From Embiotoca jacksoni (Eukaryota; Chordata; Actinopteri; Embiotocidae), in assembly GCA_022577435.1 (NCBI GenBank), contig JAKOON010000018.1:8641656-8705655 (forward strand): a stretch of 64,000 nt of DNA, in the 5' to 3' direction. The notes under the pieces were generated by a model. It worked only from the letters and a program-made list of their open reading frames with translations, did no database searches and was not told the origin of the DNA. Made by a program: the position numbers and the translations under genes. Shown in pieces: positions 59,017 through 64,000 of the stretch (position 1 is the first letter of the stretch; every line of letters starts with the position of its first letter).

Positions 59017-61658
59017 CTGGGAGAGAGAAGAAAGACGCTTACCTGATTGTTAACGGAAAAACTTCTACCAGCCGGTGTGAAAGTTAGTGAGGATGACAAC
59101 GAGAAATCCATTTTATACACTGTCGGTGGTGAAAGATGGAAATTATTTCTCTTTTAATGTTTCAGGTAATTAAAAAATGCTGTCCAACTTACCTTTATGA
59201 GAATTATCTAAGAAGATGATTCGGTCTGTCTGAAAACCGTGTTTTACACCAAGTTATAAAAATTAAAAAAAAAAAAAGCTTCTAGGGCTGCCCACTGAAA
59301 GCTGAATCATCACACGGAAACCCCTCAGTCAAATGAGATTTTTCAAGTTAAGCAGCAGTTTTTAAAACAATTTTTTAGGCTTAAGGTTATTTCATAACTA
59401 CTTCCTCGTCTACTCCCTCCTCAAGGAGTGGAGTTGGGTAGCAGAGGGACACAGAGAGCGGCCACACCGTGCTAAGGTTCAAAGTTCCTCCCAGCTGACG
59501 CGATTGTGGGAATTGTTGGGTTCGTTTGTATAATGTTGTAAATTTCAGTTGTTCAGTTTCTATATTAAATACCCTGAAATGACTTGTGCTGAATTTGCTC
59601 CACTGACAGCCACGCACAAAAAGCTGAATCTTTGTGTCTGCTTCCACAAAATTATGAAACACTAGAAACACTTGAAATGAAAAGAACAAGGGCTCACAAG
59701 TGAACAATGCTTCAATTCATGGGGTCACAAACCAAAACACTGGAGAGCATTAATAACGACTGATGACATCTGACTATCAATGTACTGAAGGGAAGATGTA
59801 AGAAATGGTTTCTCTTACTGGGATAATTTGGTCATTTGAGGACACACTTCCCTTCAGGTTTCAAACTGCCACATGGTCAAAGATGTGTGTGTGTAGCTGT
59901 AGGTAATCACAACTGAACTGATTTATGATTATTCACTGACAAGTTTGAGTCACAGGCAAATATCTCTCCTGTTACTGTACGATGCAGGTGGCGAACTACA
60001 ACATGAAAGCAGAATTCTTCATGTCCTTGGTAAATAAATCTTATTAAGCGTGCGGCTTTTCATCATCTAATTAAGTGGAATATGGAAATTCCCCACACAG
60101 ACAACAATCCAGCCTAAAACCATTGTAGCATCAGTCAGGTTTAATGTTTGTGTTATGTTGTTTTCCATGAATTGAACATCAGCACAGGCTGTGGTTAAGG
60201 GTTGGACTAGCTGACCCCCTGTCCCCGAGGTTAAAAACCACACTGATTGGAAACCAAAGTGACGCTCCTCTGCCTGGTGGCGGGGGGGCGAGCTTCCATC
60301 TCCGCCACAACCACTGACATCTCTCAACATGTGATCTCGCCCTCCCCTCCGTCTCCTCCTTCCCCTCTCTCCCATCTCTGAACACACTTTTTTTGCCCCC
60401 CATCCTTGAAGGCGTAACAAACTTACTTGTCCCTGGTCTCAGGCTACAGACATCACTTTCTGCCACATCACTTTATTTGTTAGAAGAGAAGTGAGAATGT
60501 GTTTATAATCCGTGTGTTTATTGCCAGCTTGTTCTTGATGCCCTTTGGCCATATGACTGCTCTAATTGTGCGTTATGCACTATGACAAATTGCTTATTAA
60601 AGTTGTGGTTTGACTGAAGTGAGTGCTGATAAGGAGGGACGGATGGAGGAGTCCTTGGACTGAGACACAATACATCAATCACATTTACCCATGAATATGT
60701 GATCCTACACAACTTTGGGAAACTAAAGAAAGTTTAACATCTACAGTTTTCTTCAAAGTTTAGCTTTAGTAGCAACATTTACTCGTGTCCCAGCAACACG
60801 TTAACGAGCAGCAGTTCATCTGAACACTATAAAAATCAAGATACACGGAGAGATTAAAGGAGAAGCACTGACTGAGCCATCTGAATAAAGTGTAACAGCT
60901 GAAGGTAACTCACCAGGAGTGGATGGATCCCGTAGTACATGAGAACGTCCGCTAAGGTGCACTGGTTCCCTGCCAGGTAGACCTTGTCTTGCAGGTAGAG
61001 GTTGAGGTCCTGAAAGAGGACATTTCAAAACATAATCCGCTATGCAAATGAGCTCATTACATATGATAATGTATGCATTATGGAAAGTATTTCTATGTAA
61101 ACACACTTGTCTTCATATGACAGATGAATACATTACATGAATCACTAATGAAGCTTTCTTTTTAGATAGGAGATGATGCTGTTGCATTTCATTTTAAAGA
61201 CAACTCGAAAGGGAATATTCAGCTTTGTAGAGGACATGTTTTTGCTTTCATTAATTCTTTTCGTGAATTTGACTCTCTTGATGGACACGGCAGACCTAAA
61301 GCGGACACAACAGCAGGTTCATTAACCTACATATCTGCGTGAGGTACACGAGTCTGGATCCTAGCTCGCGTGTGTCTGTGTGCTGCGCTACGTGGATAGG
61401 AATAATATGTAACCCGAGGGGGGACGTTATCTCTCCCCACGACTGACGACTTAGCACAGATGCTGTACAAAACAGGCTGTTTGTTTACTCCACTACCAAA
61501 TGACGACAACTGTCGCTCGCAAATCTAATGAAGCCGTCGAAAACTTGGGCTGCGTTCTGTGTGTTTCTCAGTCTGCGGACGCAGAGTCGAGCATGGAAGT
61601 GCTGGTCCCAGGGGAAGAGACCATCTTTAGCACTTGTACATTGTGCTATGGGAAAACT

Positions 61659-61740
<82 letters not shown>

Positions 61741-62937
61741 CATCTTGGGGGCAAATGGAGTTATTGTGCGGCAAGAGTGGGTGATGCCAAACAAGGCATG
61801 AAGACTGCAGACTTCCTCCCCCTCCACAATCAGATCCTTGCTTTTCTTAGCCTACGGCCATGGAGCTGAAGCCCAGTCGAGCATCAGAGGAGAGGCAGCT
61901 CTCCGGTTACCCCCCGCCCAGCACGTGGAGCTCAAACCTGGGTTCTTTTCCACCTGCCCCCACCTTCACCGTTCATTCATATAGTTGGTACATTCAGATA
62001 AAAAATAATGCTGGAAAACTCTGGAGAAGCTTTTACACTGCAAATGAGTAGAGTTCGGGCCGAACACATTCAGATTTTCAAAAACGCAAAAATCTGTTTA
62101 TGCCCTTCGGGTGGGTCATGCACAAATGTTCATTTTTAGTTGAACGGCTAAATAACTGAGATTACAAATTCAAATGGCTGGTGTACAGAGTAATTAGCAG
62201 ATGTAATTAGCTAGATGCTCCAGTTTTTGCGTCAGAAAACAAATCGTATAACAATGTTTCAGCAGGAAATCATCCATACGTCGAAGGCAGAGGGGCCAAA
62301 CTTTCCTCAGCATTCAGCTATCTTTGGTTCAGGACCACACTGGCCTGACTTGTTTATCATAATATTGTGAGTGACAAGATGATTACTTTAGAAACAAGTC
62401 TCAGCTTGACAAACTATGAATTTCTTATTTGCATCCTGGGGTGAGAAAGTTTAAGAACTCCCGCAGTTGACACTTTTTTATCCCTGGATAATTTAATGGG
62501 AGATGACTGGTGTGTTTGAAAGAAGAGAGCTGAGGACGCAGCTAAAGCAGCAGGACAGGACAGGGGGCCACCGGGCACCAGAGCCGAGCTGCTCGGGGCG
62601 ACTTCCTTCTGTAAGTGGCACCATTAAAATATTTAAGAGGCCTGTCCAGATAACATGCTGCCGCACAGCATGACTTCTCAGCCGTGCCACAACAGTGTGT
62701 CATGCTGAGAAGTGCGCACACACACACACACACACACACATACACAAACACTTCACGCTGACAGGACGGTGCCAAGAGGCGCCTGGCGTCCAGCAGACCA
62801 GTGGCTGGCTGACGATCCATTTCACGCTGACTGGCGTCAGGCACATTAAAGCATTTTTCTCTGTCGCGTGGGGCCTTGTCACTGAAGGGCCATACATCAG
62901 TCTGTATTCCTGTCGCTTGTGCTTTAACAAGGCAAAG

Positions 62938-62983
<46 letters not shown>

Positions 62984-63472
62984 ACCGAAGTGGTGGACAG
63001 ACACAGAGGGAATGGAAGACAAACTGAGAACCTGCACACTTCTGAAAGATAAGTACCGATTTCATTTTCACAAACCCAAAAATTAGAAACACCAGCATCA
63101 GTTGAGCCGAGGTGGAAGCAAACACTCCCTCCCGAGTTATCTTGGAATTCTCCAGATTAAAATCCGGAACAATTGTAAGTACAGAAGCACTTAAATCTAC
63201 TGCTACCGTGCGACGTCGATGTCAAAGGAAACGGAAGAGATTTCAAAGGTTTCCTTGTGTTTCAACTTGTTTACCTTCAGGACCGTCTTGCCGTCTTCCT
63301 TTGTGCAGCTGTCCAGCCTGGTCACTCTGCACTCCAGCCACTGCTGCACCACCGCCCTGCTCTCTGCAGTGTCGCCCAGCAGCTCCGGGCGCCCGGCCTC
63401 TTTCACCAGGTGACAGGCGATGGTCACCAGACCCGCCAGAGGAGGTCCGTTGTTATTCTGCAGCACAGGTAC
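58873..63472 (-). CDS. eef1e1: eef1e1 (AIMP3/p18), last three coding exons
   Basis: Eukaryotic elongation factor 1 epsilon 1, also called AIMP3 or p18, is a non-catalytic scaffold of the multi-tRNA synthetase complex with a GST-C-like fold. It contacts methionyl-tRNA synthetase and is also linked to DNA-damage signalling. Three exons, all phase 0 to 0 (63275-63472, 60914-61009, 58873-59016), encode 145 residues; human has 174 in total. The diagnostic stretches are VPVLQNNNGPPLAGLVTIA, AVVQQWLECRVTRLD, YLQDKVYLAGNQCTLADVLM and YVNVTRWFDHMQHYPGVR. The first exon, expected to carry about 28 residues ending before the VPVLQ stretch, was looked for up to 64000 and is not there, so the gene runs off the right edge. 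Same strand as bloc1s5 and txndc5, as in human 6p24. Confidence 0.95.
59017..60913 (-). other. eef1e1 intron
   Basis: An intron of about 1.9 kb. No repeat array or embedded gene is visible. Confidence 0.8.
60914..61009 (-). CDS. eef1e1: eef1e1 middle coding exon (96 nt)
   Basis: It encodes DLNLYLQDKVYLAGNQCTLA then DVLMYYGIHPLL. The YLAGN..TLADV..YYG motif is the classic GST-C signature. The acceptor is TTTCAG and the donor GTGAGT. Confidence 0.96.
61659..61737. repeat. (CA)n microsatellite in an eef1e1 intron
   Basis: About 39 CA units. Confidence 0.97.
62941..62982. repeat. (CA)n microsatellite in an eef1e1 intron
   Basis: About 21 CA units; a smaller run lies at 62716-62740. Confidence 0.96.
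63275..63472 (-). CDS. eef1e1: eef1e1 coding exon 2 (198 nt)
   Basis: Sixty-six codons: VPVLQNNNGPPLAGLVTIAC, HLVKEAGRPELLGDTAESRA, VVQQWLECRVTRLD and SCTKEDGKTVLK. The acceptor is CTGCAG and the donor GTAAAC. Confidence 0.96.
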
Positions 63473-64000
63473 CTGCAGGGAGAGGGCAGCGAGATGTCAG
63501 CAGACGGATTTCATTTGATCTCCGTCACCGTTTCGACGCAATTAGGCAATAATTAAAACGCGTCGGACGCCAGCAGCTACTGTTTGTGTTTTACATCTTT
63601 TATTTCCAAAGGGGCACACATTAACCCTTGACAGCTTAACACACTCGTGAGTAAAACTGTTTGTGGGCGAGAGACCGTCTCATACGCACAAGTGGATTGT
63701 ATTAAAAACTGTTGCAATACACGATGCATGTCCAATCTCTCCTCCTCTCAGTGCTGAGAGTCCAAACCCACAGCACAGTGTTTGAGCTGCACAGTGTTTG
63801 AGCTGCACTCCGTCAGGCTGCAGGAGACACTGACAGCTGGCTCCTCCCCTCGCACCGAGCACGCAGCTGCTTCCATTGTGCTGATGGTGTCTCAAATAAG
63901 ACGGATGTCCGGCTGCCTGGACACGCTGGACAGTCAGAGCAACTCATCCGACAGGAGACCGATCACACGAAGTAGACATGCGACGACAACAGTCTTATTT
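63473..64000 (-). other. eef1e1 intron 1 (partial)
   Basis: This runs to the window edge without the expected first exon. A 16-bp direct duplication (ACAGTGTTTGAGCTGC) lies at 63775-63806. Confidence 0.7.

Larger units (their letters stand above)
61010..63274 (-). other. eef1e1 intron with CA tracts
   Basis: An intron of about 2.3 kb with three CA tracts (61659-61737, 62716-62740, 62941-62982). No gene is seen on either strand. Confidence 0.8.

Noticed and set aside
63473..64000. Search for eef1e1 exon 1
   Set aside because: No minus-strand frame with a start codon, the expected N-terminal helix and a donor was found; it should lie beyond 64000.

Overview
The window is vertebrate nuclear DNA, almost certainly from a ray-finned (probably percomorph) fish. 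It holds short coding exons with GT/AG splice sites, long introns, 20-kb intergenic stretches, very many long (CA/TG)n tracts, and interspersed repeats of the kind common in fish genomes. I saw no prokaryotic operon, CRISPR array, virus or intact transposase gene.

Four protein-coding genes can be supported exon by exon. (1) The last three coding exons of bmp6 (+, 2900-6326) encode the cystine-knot ligand domain, followed by a 3' UTR to about 7780. (2) txndc5 (-, 9542-16772) is complete: ten coding exons and 412 residues, an ER protein with three CGHC thioredoxin domains and a C-terminal RDEL. (3) bloc1s5/muted (-, 36337-38418) is complete: five coding exons and 154 residues, a BLOC-1 subunit. 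(4) eef1e1/AIMP3/p18 (-, 58873-63472) has its last three coding exons here; the first exon lies beyond the right edge. This is the same order and orientation as human 6p24.3 (BMP6, TXNDC5, BLOC1S5, EEF1E1), which supports each assignment and makes bmp6 the likely paralogue rather than bmp5 or bmp7.

Layout: 1-7.8 kb bmp6; 7.8-16.8 kb txndc5, convergent with bmp6, with poly(A) signals only about 75 bp apart; 16.8-36.3 kb intergenic, containing a cluster of inverted tRNA-like repeats and a 36-60 bp minisatellite at 18.1-18.9 kb and a MITE-like palindrome at 20.9 kb; 36.3-38.4 kb bloc1s5, with a LINE 3' end in intron 2; 38.4-58.9 kb intergenic, rich in microsatellites and with a few stretches resembling non-coding regulatory elements; 58.9-64 kb eef1e1.

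The genes do not form a pathway. They are neighbours by conserved synteny: a secreted BMP, an ER disulfide isomerase, an endosomal trafficking subunit and a tRNA-synthetase scaffold. I found no new gene system. The most useful observations are a glutamate in bmp6 at the site where mammalian BMP6 has its noggin-resistance lysine, the tail-to-tail bmp6/txndc5 arrangement, introns shared between txndc5 domains 1 and 3, and several unclassified repeat structures.
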